Below are positions 1 through 5,657 of a stretch of DNA of 6,485 nt, in pieces; position 1 is the stretch's first letter, and each line of letters begins with the position of its first letter. Source of the stretch: an uncultured Bacilli bacterium (GTDB lineage Bacteria > Bacillota_I > Bacilli_A > RF39 > UBA660); NCBI GenBank assembly GCA_934096785.1, contig CAKONA010000061.1:1-6485 (forward strand). The letters run 5' to 3'. The notes under the pieces are model-generated. The model had not been told where the DNA came from, made no database searches, and saw only the letters and a list, made by a program, of their open reading frames with translations. Position numbers and translations under genes: made by a program.

Positions 1-414
1 AGTAATGTTACTAATATGGCTAATATGTTTTCTAATAGTGAAGTAACTGAAATAAAAGGCCTTGAAAATTTTGATACAAGTAATGTTACTAATATGAGTT
101 CTATGTTTTCCATTTTTAATGGACAGTCTTTGAATTTGAGTAACTTTAATACAAGCAAAGTAATTAATATGAGTTCTATGTTTTCTTCTTCAAAAATTGA
201 AAATTTAAATTTAAGCAACTTTGATACAAGCAATGTTACTAATATGAGCAATATGTTTTATGATTGCAAGATGCCAACTCTTGATTTAAGTGACTTTGAT
301 ACAAGTAATGTAACAATTATGGCTAATATGTTTGATGAATGTACTAATCTAAAAACTATATATGTAAGTGATAAATTTACGACTACAAATGTAACAAATA
401 GTGCAAATATGTTT
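1..414 (+). repeat. Six tandem DUF285 coding repeats
   Basis: The recurrent [S/T]-[N/K]-V-[T/I]-[N/I]-[M/S] block begins at 1, 79, 154, 229, 304 and 385. The spacing is 78, 75, 75, 75 and 81 bases, that is 25-27 codons. The first, second and fourth copies are nearly identical in DNA (AGTAATGTTACTAATATG at 1 and 79; one base different at 229), whereas the last is degenerate (TTNVTNSANMF). This suggests recent duplication or recombination among the inner units with a diverging end unit. More copies probably lie upstream. Confidence 0.9.
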
Positions 415-537
415 AGACGTTCATATAAATTAGTTGGAGGCTCTGGTACAACATATAATGATTCATATAGAGATAAAACATATGCACGTATTGATACCGC
501 AGACTCTCCTGGATACTTCACACTAAAAAGTAATTAA
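1..537 (+). CDS. BspA-like (DUF285) repeat surface protein, C-terminal part
   Basis: The frame is open from the first base, so the gene starts upstream of the window and only its last 178 residues are visible. It consists of tandem units of about 25 residues of the type LSNFDTSNVTNMSSMF, the signature of the BspA-like/DUF285 leucine-rich-like surface repeats (the 'Listeria-type 26-residue repeat' family). These proteins are typically exported and bind host or matrix components. After the last repeat comes a short non-repeat tail containing LVGGSGT and ending SPGYFTLKSN, the usual C-terminal cap of these repeat domains. No LPXTG sorting motif, membrane helix or charged tail follows, so any cell anchoring (for example a lipobox) would have to be N-terminal, outside the window. 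The gene is followed directly by an intrinsic terminator. The family call is secure; the ligand and localisation are inferred from the family. Confidence 0.9.
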   Translation, partial: SNVTNMANMFSNSEVTEIKGLENFDTSNVTNMSSMFSIFNGQSLNLSNFNTSKVINMSSMFSSSKIENLNLSNFDTSNVTNMSNMFYDCKMPTLDLSDFDTSNVTIMANMFDECTNLKTIYVSDKFTTTNVTNSANMFRRSYKLVGGSGTTYNDSYRDKTYARIDTADSPGYFTLKSN

Positions 538-550
538 TAAATAGATAATC

Positions 551-577
551 AAACGATTGAATTATCAATCGTTTTTT
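551..577 (+). terminator. Intrinsic terminator of the repeat-protein gene
   Basis: A perfect 10-bp stem, AAACGATTGA (551-560) with TCAATCGTTT (565-574), encloses the 4-base loop ATTA. It runs into a T tract (572-577). It begins 13 bases after the stop codon at 535-537. This is the most canonical terminator in the window. Confidence 0.9.
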
Positions 578-585
578 GCTATAAT
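557..585 (+). promoter_or_regulatory. Promoter of the coiled-coil/ATP-grasp/WYL unit
   Basis: A -35-like TTGAAT (557-562) lies exactly 17 bases upstream of a perfect TATAAT (580-585). TG at 577-578 makes the latter an extended -10 (TGCTATAAT). The predicted start of transcription is near 592, giving a leader of about 20 nt before the ATG at 612. The -35 box sits inside the 5' arm and loop of the upstream terminator, so the two elements share DNA. Confidence 0.8.
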
Positions 586-611
586 AAAGCACGTTATTAA
601 GGGGGGTCAAA

Positions 612-1208
612 ATGAACAAAGACAAGTCCAAATTAAAAGAAGAATATGATAGATTAAGAATGTTATATGATACTATAAAACAAGAATATTATGAAAAAGG
701 AAAAGAACTAAAAGAAGTAGCTGATGAGTTAAATAGAGTATATGAAGAACTTGAAGGCAAAGAATATAATATGTCTGATATATCTATTTGTGTTTATGAT
801 AATAATCAAATAGGTTTCTTTAAAAGAGATACATGGTGTGGAGATAGAGAATATTTTAATGGAGAAGCATGGTATAATGCTGGAGAAATATACACTGGGT
901 TAGATAATGGTTTAGTAGGTTTAAAAAGAACACACTTCGCTAATATGTGGATTGAAGAATATGCTAAAAGTGGAAAGATATTAAAATTAAATAAAGGAAC
1001 ATTTGAAGCAAACATCAGTCTAAAGTTAGCAATTTCATTTAATGATATGCAATATATGATGCGTTCAAAAGAAGGAATAAAACCATATTTAAAATATGGA
1101 GCAACAGAAGAAGAACAAGAAGCAGTATTAGAATTTGCTAAAAAGTATTATGGAATAGATGATGGTATGAAATTACAAAAAACAAATAATGTAGAAGAAA
1201 ACGAATAA
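612..1208 (+). CDS. Unrecognised protein with N-terminal coiled coil
   Basis: I do not recognise this 198-residue protein. Residues 1 to about 50 are strongly charged and helical with heptad-like spacing of Leu, Tyr and Val (LKEEYDRLRMLYDTIKQEY onward), consistent with a coiled coil for dimerisation or partner binding. From about 54 the composition changes to a compact, aromatic-rich domain containing DTWCGDREYF (73-82), GEAWYNAGEIYTGLDNG (84-100) and a Met-rich stretch NDMQYMM (144-150). The tail is acidic. There is no signal peptide or membrane helix, so it is probably cytosolic. The start is well supported: AAGGGGGG ends about five bases before the ATG, with a good promoter just upstream. 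It is the first gene of a run with an ATP-grasp-like gene 38 bases downstream and a WYL regulator, suggesting a shared but unknown function. Confidence 0.8.
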   Translation: MNKDKSKLKEEYDRLRMLYDTIKQEYYEKGKELKEVADELNRVYEELEGKEYNMSDISICVYDNNQIGFFKRDTWCGDREYFNGEAWYNAGEIYTGLDNGLVGLKRTHFANMWIEEYAKSGKILKLNKGTFEANISLKLAISFNDMQYMMRSKEGIKPYLKYGATEEEQEAVLEFAKKYYGIDDGMKLQKTNNVEENE

Positions 1209-1246
1209 AAGCGTTAATGAATTAAAAAGATAATAAAGAGGTAATT

Positions 1247-2497
1247 ATGAATTACAATGAACTAATAGATGGTAATGGTCAAAAAATATATGTAGAATTA
1301 GGTTTGTCATTTTTAAGACCAGAATGGTTTGACGAAGAAACTGGTAAAGTAACAATACCAGATAATCCAAAACAAGCAGGTAATCTAGTGTATAGAACAT
1401 ATAGAGAATTATTTAATGAGCTATATGAAAAAGGTTATAGAGTTGTAACTGATGCTCTAGAAGCTGATGAAGATACATTCTACTTTACACCATGTCTAGA
1501 TGTTAAAATAAATGGATATGGCGAAGTCTATAGAGAAAATAAAAATAAAAAAGTAATAGAAGCTTTAAAAGAATGTGGAATAGAAGAACCAATAAGTGTT
1601 AACTTCCCAGTTGATAAGTTTCCAAAATATATTCCAAAGTTACCATTCGTACTTAAAAACGAAAATATGAATTGTGGCGATGAAAAATTCATAATAAGAA
1701 CAAAAGAGCAACTAGAAAAACTAAGAAAATTCTATGATGAAATTAATGGTTATAGTAAAGCAAAAGATATAGAAGAGTTTAAAAAAATATATGGCGATGA
1801 TGTAGAAATTTATGATAATAAAATAACTTCTGGAGCATGGACAAAAAACTTTATAGACTATAAATATGAATTTCATAAGAACATGAGAATACAAAAATAT
1901 GTAAGTACTCCATCTGAATATAATACATCTCTAAGAGTGTTATTTACATCAAATGGTGATGTTTTAGCATCAAGCCTTAAATATTCAAAAGGAATTAAAA
2001 CTGATAATAAAAGATTATTTGGTCTATTTGAAAAATATCTAAGTGACCCATCTTCACCATACTTTATAGGAAACGAAAGTATCGTATCAAATACAGCAGC
2101 TGGTGGTAACAGTATATTACTTGAAAAAGAATCATTCACCGAAGAAGAAAAAAGAATACTTGCTTTACACAACATAGACCCAGAAAATGTAGAAGCACCA
2201 AAATGTATTAAAGAAGCATGTGAAAACATCGCACTTCACTGTAAGCGTGAAATAGGTTCACTTTGTGGTATAGACTTTATATATGACAAAGAAGAACACA
2301 AATGGAAATACTTAGAAGAACATGAGTATCCAATGATGTTCTCATACTGTGAAAGATTTAATTTACCATATAATCCAGAAAATCCATACTTTAACATGCA
2401 AAATATTATTGCAGATATAGATGCAAGATTCAAAGCACTTACATCAGAAATGAATCAAAAAAGAAAACAAGAAACAGTACTATCAAAAAAACAATAG
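1247..2497 (+). CDS. Divergent ATP-grasp-like protein
   Basis: This 416-residue cytosolic protein shows an ATP-grasp pattern in its second half. ATP-grasp enzymes use ATP to activate a carboxylate as acyl phosphate and join it to an amine or thiol. The motifs in order are: a candidate ATP lysine in LPFVLKNE (K137); a second candidate lysine in CGDEKFI (K147) followed by a typical TKEQLEKL helix; an IQKYVSTPSEYNTSLRVLF stretch (215-233) resembling the QE(Y/F)I...RV strand; a glycine turn SNTAAGG (281-287); and GIDFIYD (341-347) leading to YLEEHEYP (355-362), which resembles the metal-binding E-x-N-x-x-P end motif. The usual Asn is His359 here. Residues 1-120 are an unassigned N-terminal (pre-ATP-grasp-like) region. 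AAAGAGGT precedes the ATG by four bases. The fold call is by eye, and the substrate is unknown. Position between the coiled-coil gene and the WYL regulator suggests co-transcription. Confidence 0.68.
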   Translation: MNYNELIDGNGQKIYVELGLSFLRPEWFDEETGKVTIPDNPKQAGNLVYRTYRELFNELYEKGYRVVTDALEADEDTFYFTPCLDVKINGYGEVYRENKNKKVIEALKECGIEEPISVNFPVDKFPKYIPKLPFVLKNENMNCGDEKFIIRTKEQLEKLRKFYDEINGYSKAKDIEEFKKIYGDDVEIYDNKITSGAWTKNFIDYKYEFHKNMRIQKYVSTPSEYNTSLRVLFTSNGDVLASSLKYSKGIKTDNKRLFGLFEKYLSDPSSPYFIGNESIVSNTAAGGNSILLEKESFTEEEKRILALHNIDPENVEAPKCIKEACENIALHCKREIGSLCGIDFIYDKEEHKWKYLEEHEYPMMFSYCERFNLPYNPENPYFNMQNIIADIDARFKALTSEMNQKRKQETVLSKKQ

Positions 2498-2515
2498 ATA
2501 GAAAGTAGTGATAAA

Positions 2516-3118
2516 ATGTCAAAAATATCTAACGTTATCTTAATGCTAAAATATCTAGAAAATGGAAGAAAATACACGATACAAGAACTATCTGAGAAAC
2601 TAGAAGTATCAAAAAGAATGATAAGAGTATATAAAGAAGAACTTGAAAAAGCAGGAATCTATATAGATACAATAAAAGGACCTTATGGAGGATATGTTCT
2701 AAATCAAAGTATAAGAATGCCTTTAAGAAAGTTTAATAAAAAAGATTCAGAATTACTTAATAAATATATTGAACTTGAAAACGACACAGAAACAAAAGAA
2801 AAATTAGTTATACTCAAAGACAAAATAACTGGTGTCTATATAGGAAGTAAAGAAGAAGATAAAGAACTTAATTTAAAAGATGAAACACATAAAAAATATA
2901 ACATTCTTACAAGAGCAATCAAAGAAAAAAGAAAAGTTAAAATAAAATATTACTCTTATGGTAAAGGAGAAAATACAAGAGTAATAGATCCAGCAGACAT
3001 GTTCTTATTCCAAGATGGTTGGTATTGCGCAGCATTTTGTGAACTTAGAAAAGACATTAGACACTTTGAATTAAAAAGAATTATTGAAATCGAATTATTA
3101 GAAGAAAAATTTGAATAG
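2516..3118 (+). CDS. Short HTH-WYL transcriptional regulator
   Basis: This is a 200-residue regulator with two parts. Residues 5-62 form a winged helix-turn-helix of the HTH_11/DeoR-like type: TIQELSEKLEVSKRMIRVYKEELEKAG is helix-turn-recognition helix, and GPYGGYVL is the wing. Residues about 127-193 form a WYL domain, with the name-giving triad as GWYC (168-171) and downstream Arg/Phe residues in IRHFELKRI (181-189) matching the conserved R-x-F-x-L-x-R-I end. WYL domains sense ligands, including nucleic acids or nucleotides, and control gene expression, often in phage-defence loci. Typical YafY-type members exceed 300 residues; this one has a short linker and lacks the C-terminal WCX extension. 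The gene starts 18 bases after the ATP-grasp stop with only a weak Shine-Dalgarno, suggesting co-transcription and modest expression. It may control its own operon or the adjacent SIS gene; both are inference. Confidence 0.88.
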   Translation: MSKISNVILMLKYLENGRKYTIQELSEKLEVSKRMIRVYKEELEKAGIYIDTIKGPYGGYVLNQSIRMPLRKFNKKDSELLNKYIELENDTETKEKLVILKDKITGVYIGSKEEDKELNLKDETHKKYNILTRAIKEKRKVKIKYYSYGKGENTRVIDPADMFLFQDGWYCAAFCELRKDIRHFELKRIIEIELLEEKFE

Positions 3119-3130
3119 TGACGAAATATT

Positions 3131-3169
3131 TCCTCTTTAAGTAGTAAATTTCTACTTAAGGAGGATTTT
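3131..3169 (+). promoter_or_regulatory. Hairpin burying the SIS gene Shine-Dalgarno; terminator-like
   Basis: The left arm TCCTCTTTAAGTAG (3131-3144) pairs over 14 bp with CTACTTAAGGAGGA (3152-3165), with a single U-G wobble and a 7-base loop. The right arm contains the whole Shine-Dalgarno AAGGAGGA of the ATG at 3172, so folding would hide it. The stem is followed by TTTT (3166-3169), so it could also act as a weak terminator of the unit ending at 3118. As DNA, the same inverted repeat could be a repressor operator. The structure is certain as a repeat; its role is inferred. Confidence 0.75.
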
Positions 3170-3171
3170 AT

Positions 3172-4086
3172 ATGAAACCAAATATGAAAGAAAATTTTAA
3201 TAATTTAGAAAGGAGAGTAAGAGAAAGTCTTTATAGCACAGACACTGAAAAAATAAATAGAGAACTATTTAGTATTAAAGACCCAACACTTATTTCAGGA
3301 GTAGGTGGATCTAGTGTAGTTGCAGACTATGCATCAAAAGTACTAAATAAAAAGAATAACATAATTACAAAAAGTGTTGAACCAAGAGATGTTAAATACA
3401 TGAACCTAAGTGGTTACAAAAACATAATATCTTGTAGTTATAGTGGAAACAATTATGGAGTAGAGCTTTCATTCTTAAATGATTTAAAACACTATCTACT
3501 AGCAAGCAAACAATCAGTGAAAGGAGATATAACTAATCTAACATACAATATCACTGATAAAGAAGATAGTTTTATCTCACTATCATCAACACTAATACCT
3601 TGTAGTATTCTACTTAACTACTTTAATCCAAATGAGATAGAAAGAATAATATCATTCATAAAAAAATACACATTCGACTTTAATTGTGATTCTAACGTAT
3701 TTGAAATATTTACAGGACTTGAAATATCAACACCATCAAAGTACTTAGAGTCAACCATAACAGAATCAGGAATAGGCATACCTGTTATTCATGATAAATA
3801 CTCATATTGTCATGGAAGAAGTACACTTTCTACAATAAGTGAAAACACAGCTATATATTTTAATTTAGATACAGAGTTTGATAAACTACTAATTAGTGAA
3901 CTACAAAACTACTATAAAAATGTAATGGTACTAGATACCAAAAATACATTAGAAAGTGAATTTGAATTACTAGTAAAATGTATGTATCTAACAAAATACA
4001 TCGCAGAAAAACAAAACAAAGATTTATCAAGAGTAAAGTATAATCCTATAGTTAAAAAACTATACAAATATAATGGAGAAATATAA
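3172..4086 (+). CDS. SIS-domain (sugar-phosphate isomerase-like) protein
   Basis: This 304-residue cytosolic protein has a double SIS fold, as in glucosamine-6-phosphate synthase isomerase domains and AgaS-like sugar isomerases. The first lobe carries the phosphosugar loop SGVGGSSVV (42-50) after a beta strand, then IISCSYSGNN (85-94), matching the classic S-x-SG-x-[NT] phosphate-binding motif. The second lobe has YLESTITESGIG (191-202), aligning with the E-x-A-L-K-x-K-E helix that supplies the catalytic Glu (E198 candidate), and SYCHGRSTLS (211-220), where family members usually have a GELKHGP motif. The C-terminal tail YNPIVKKLYKY is typical of closing helices. The start is supported by a full AAGGAGGA Shine-Dalgarno. 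The gene is separated from the WYL gene by a hairpin and ends in its own terminator, so it may be monocistronic. The exact sugar substrate is unknown; a SIS regulator role is less likely because no HTH is present. Confidence 0.8.
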   Translation: MKPNMKENFNNLERRVRESLYSTDTEKINRELFSIKDPTLISGVGGSSVVADYASKVLNKKNNIITKSVEPRDVKYMNLSGYKNIISCSYSGNNYGVELSFLNDLKHYLLASKQSVKGDITNLTYNITDKEDSFISLSSTLIPCSILLNYFNPNEIERIISFIKKYTFDFNCDSNVFEIFTGLEISTPSKYLESTITESGIGIPVIHDKYSYCHGRSTLSTISENTAIYFNLDTEFDKLLISELQNYYKNVMVLDTKNTLESEFELLVKCMYLTKYIAEKQNKDLSRVKYNPIVKKLYKYNGEI

Positions 4087-4116
4087 GGATAGATTCTACA
4101 AAATCTATCCTTATTG
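4083..4116 (+). terminator. Terminator overlapping the SIS gene stop codon
   Basis: A perfect 13-bp stem, ATAAGGATAGATT (4083-4095) with AATCTATCCTTAT (4102-4114), encloses the 6-base loop CTACAA. The TAA stop (4084-4086) is inside the left arm. The tail TTATTGTGTT is U-rich but interrupted, so termination may be incomplete. Confidence 0.75.
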
Positions 4117-4125
4117 TGTTATACT
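4117..4125 (+). promoter_or_regulatory. Extended -10 promoter of the methyltransferase/maf unit
   Basis: TGTTATACT is an extended -10 (TGn plus TATACT, one mismatch to TATAAT). No good -35 is visible at 16-18 bases upstream, where the preceding terminator loop lies. The predicted start near 4132 would give a leader of about 80 nt before the ATG at 4215. Confidence 0.6.
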
Positions 4126-4137
4126 ATAAAAAAGAAA

Positions 4138-4193
4138 TTTCATATAAACACACTTATATGAAGTATAAATCCAACATGCAAGAAAAACTTGCA
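4138..4193 (+). other. Two inverted repeats in the methyltransferase leader
   Basis: The first is TTTCATATAA (4138-4147) against TTATATGAAG (4154-4163), nine perfect pairs plus one wobble with the 6-base spacer ACACAC. The second is TGCAAG (4177-4182) against CTTGCA (4188-4193) with an AAAAA loop. Both lie between the predicted transcription start and the Shine-Dalgarno. They could be leader-RNA hairpins, or the first could be a repressor operator. No known riboswitch class is recognised. Confidence 0.55.
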
Positions 4194-4200
4194 AGTTCAA

Positions 4201-4208
4201 AAGGGGAG
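4201..4208 (+). promoter_or_regulatory. Shine-Dalgarno that fixes the methyltransferase start
   Basis: AAGGGGAG lies six bases before ATG 4215. The frame is also open upstream with possible starts at GTG 4116, ATG 4158 and ATG 4176, but none of these has a comparable site, and GTG 4116 lies at or upstream of the predicted promoter. Confidence 0.8.
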
Positions 4209-4214
4209 AAGAAC

Positions 4215-4931
4215 ATGTATAACGAAGAATTTAGTAAAATATATGATGAATATGGTTGGGATTTCTTTAGTATAACAATGGGTAAGTCAATACTAGAATA
4301 TTTCAAAATAAATAAAAAGAACATTAATAATCATTTAGATTTAGGTTGTGGAGTAGGTACATTATGTAATTACTTCTATAATAGTGGTATTAATACTAAA
4401 GGAATAGACATTTCAAAAAGTATGTTAAAGATTGCAAAGAACAAAAATAAAGATATTGAATTTATAGAGAGCGACATAACTAATTACCAATCAGATGAAA
4501 AGTATGACTTAATAACAATGACATGTGATACTATAAATCATATACTTGATCCTGATGCATTAAATAGTTTATTTGAAAATATAAGCAATATGTTAAACGA
4601 AGATGGATACTTAATATTTGATATCTTAAATCAAGATAGTCTTAGCTTAAACACAGATATTATAAGTAAAAGAGATAATGGTATAAATGTATACTACTAC
4701 ATAACAAAAGAAGAAAATAATATTATCAATACAAATGTAAACGTAAAAGAAAATAATAAATCAATTATTGAAACAAATATAAAAGAAAAACTTTATAGTT
4801 TAGCTTACATAAAAGAATTACTTAAAAGGAACAATTTAGATTTAATTCAAGCAAACAAAAGTATTCTAAATGAAAAACAAAGATTTGAAGATAAATTATA
4901 TATTATATGTAAAAAGAATATGGAGAATTAA
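4215..4931 (+). CDS. Class I SAM-dependent methyltransferase
   Basis: This is a 238-residue cytosolic protein with a Rossmann-type methyltransferase fold. Motif I is HLDLGCGVGTL (40-50), the S-adenosylmethionine glycine loop. The acidic end of strand 2 is KGIDISKSML (62-71), where Asp would bind the ribose. IEFIESDITNY (81-91) is the adenine-contact strand, YDLITMTCDTINHI (97-110) is motif IV, and the DGYLIFDIL strand (130-138) is followed by a mixed C-terminal region that presumably binds substrate. The pattern fits the small-molecule Methyltransf_25/11 group; the methyl acceptor cannot be told. A longer frame exists upstream, but I chose ATG 4215 because of its Shine-Dalgarno and because the extension overlaps the promoter and leader hairpins. 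The stop is separated by only one base from the maf start, so the two are almost certainly translated together. Confidence 0.87.
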   Translation: MYNEEFSKIYDEYGWDFFSITMGKSILEYFKINKKNINNHLDLGCGVGTLCNYFYNSGINTKGIDISKSMLKIAKNKNKDIEFIESDITNYQSDEKYDLITMTCDTINHILDPDALNSLFENISNMLNEDGYLIFDILNQDSLSLNTDIISKRDNGINVYYYITKEENNIINTNVNVKENNKSIIETNIKEKLYSLAYIKELLKRNNLDLIQANKSILNEKQRFEDKLYIICKKNMEN

Positions 4932-4932
4932 A

Positions 4933-5529
4933 ATGAAATTAATATTAGCATCATCATCAAAACAAAGACAAGATATTTTTAAAATGTTAGGTCTTAAATA
5001 TGAAGTTATGACAAGCAATGTACCAGAAGAAAGCAATAAGAAAAAGCCTTACAAATATGTAGAGGAATTATCACGAAATAAAGTTCTTTCAGTTAAAAGT
5101 CAAATTAAAGAAAAAGCAATCATCATATCATGTGACACTATAATATATGGTAACAATAAAATATATGAAAAACCTAAATCAAAAGAAGAAGCATATCAAA
5201 ACTTAATAGAACTTTCAAACTCTAAATGTACAGCATATACGGGAATGACAATACTTGATTTATATCAAGATAAAACAATAACCACTTGTACAAAAGTAGA
5301 CATCTATTTTAATGAAATAACAGATAAAGAAGCAAAATGGTATAGTGAAAACGAAGAAAAAATATTTAAGTGCTGTGGCTTTGTCCCTTTAGGAAAAGCA
5401 TCTTTATTCATCAAGAAAATAAATGGAGACTATAACACCTTATTAGGAATTTCACCAAGTACGCTTTATAGCAAACTAAAGGAATTAGGCTATGACATAA
5501 CTAATTTAGAGTTAGAAAATAATAACTAA
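4933..5529 (+). CDS. maf: Maf-type nucleoside triphosphate pyrophosphatase
   Basis: This 198-residue cytosolic protein of normal Maf length belongs to a family that hydrolyses non-canonical or selected nucleoside triphosphates (for example dTTP, UTP or modified bases) to monophosphate plus pyrophosphate and was first linked to septum arrest. Motifs: N-terminal ILASSSKQRQDIF (4-16) matches the S-x-SPRR loop, although the usual PRR reads KQR; ISCDTIIYG (65-73) supplies the catalytic Asp (D68); EKPKSKEEAYQNLIELS (79-95) is the KP-x-[ND] helix; AYTGMTIL (101-108) is the TG strand; and INGDYNTLLGI (163-173) is the conserved GDY-x-x-hhG end. The frame is open further upstream to 4870 inside the methyltransferase, but ATG 4933 begins the canonical MKLILASSS and has GGAG seven bases upstream. 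It overlaps no gene and is coupled to the methyltransferase. No clear + strand terminator follows. Confidence 0.93.
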   Translation: MKLILASSSKQRQDIFKMLGLKYEVMTSNVPEESNKKKPYKYVEELSRNKVLSVKSQIKEKAIIISCDTIIYGNNKIYEKPKSKEEAYQNLIELSNSKCTAYTGMTILDLYQDKTITTCTKVDIYFNEITDKEAKWYSENEEKIFKCCGFVPLGKASLFIKKINGDYNTLLGISPSTLYSKLKELGYDITNLELENNN

Positions 5530-5621
5530 TAATAAATAAAAAAACAGTTACCGAGAAATACTCATTAACTAAAAAATATTATCATTTTGAATACAAAAAT
5601 TATAAAAAATCATTGCAATTA

Positions 5622-5630
5622 TGTTATAAT
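5622..5630 (+). promoter_or_regulatory. Extended -10 promoter of the small acidic protein
   Basis: TGTTATAAT is a perfect extended -10. There is no good -35 at 17 bases upstream (ATAAAA). The predicted start near 5637 leaves a leader of about 20 nt with AAAAAAGGGGG as Shine-Dalgarno. An inverted repeat ATTATAA (5599-5605) / TTATAAT (5624-5630) overlaps the -10, but it is too AT-rich to be persuasive as an operator. The rest of the 5530-5621 gap holds only AT-rich sequence and a weak hairpin. Confidence 0.7.
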
Positions 5631-5657
5631 TAAATCAACAAAAAAAGGGGGACAATT

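Noticed and set aside
258..521. Minus-strand ORF of 87 codons opposite the repeat protein
   Set aside because: It lies wholly inside a clear DUF285 coding frame and matches no recognisable family; it is a shadow of the repeats.
806..1015. Minus-strand ORF of 69 codons
   Set aside because: It is opposite the coiled-coil gene and has no recognisable protein pattern, so it is a shadow frame.
1873..2433. Two minus-strand ORFs (1873-2229 and 2236-2433)
   Set aside because: Both lie inside the ATP-grasp-like gene, whose motifs are in the + frame; they match no recognisable family.
4116..4214. N-terminal extension of the methyltransferase from GTG 4116
   Set aside because: It would begin at the -10 box, before the predicted transcript start, and no Shine-Dalgarno precedes it; ATG 4215 has one.
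4870..4932. N-terminal extension of Maf into the methyltransferase gene
   Set aside because: Canonical Maf begins MKLILASSS at 4933, with GGAG at the right distance; the extra 21 residues are the methyltransferase 3' end in another frame.
5538..5576. Hairpin after maf (AGTTA 5546-5550 with TAACT 5566-5570, inner GAG/CTC)
   Set aside because: The stem is weak and broken and has no T tract on the + strand. Its flanking A run would suit only a minus-strand terminator, and no minus-strand gene exists here.
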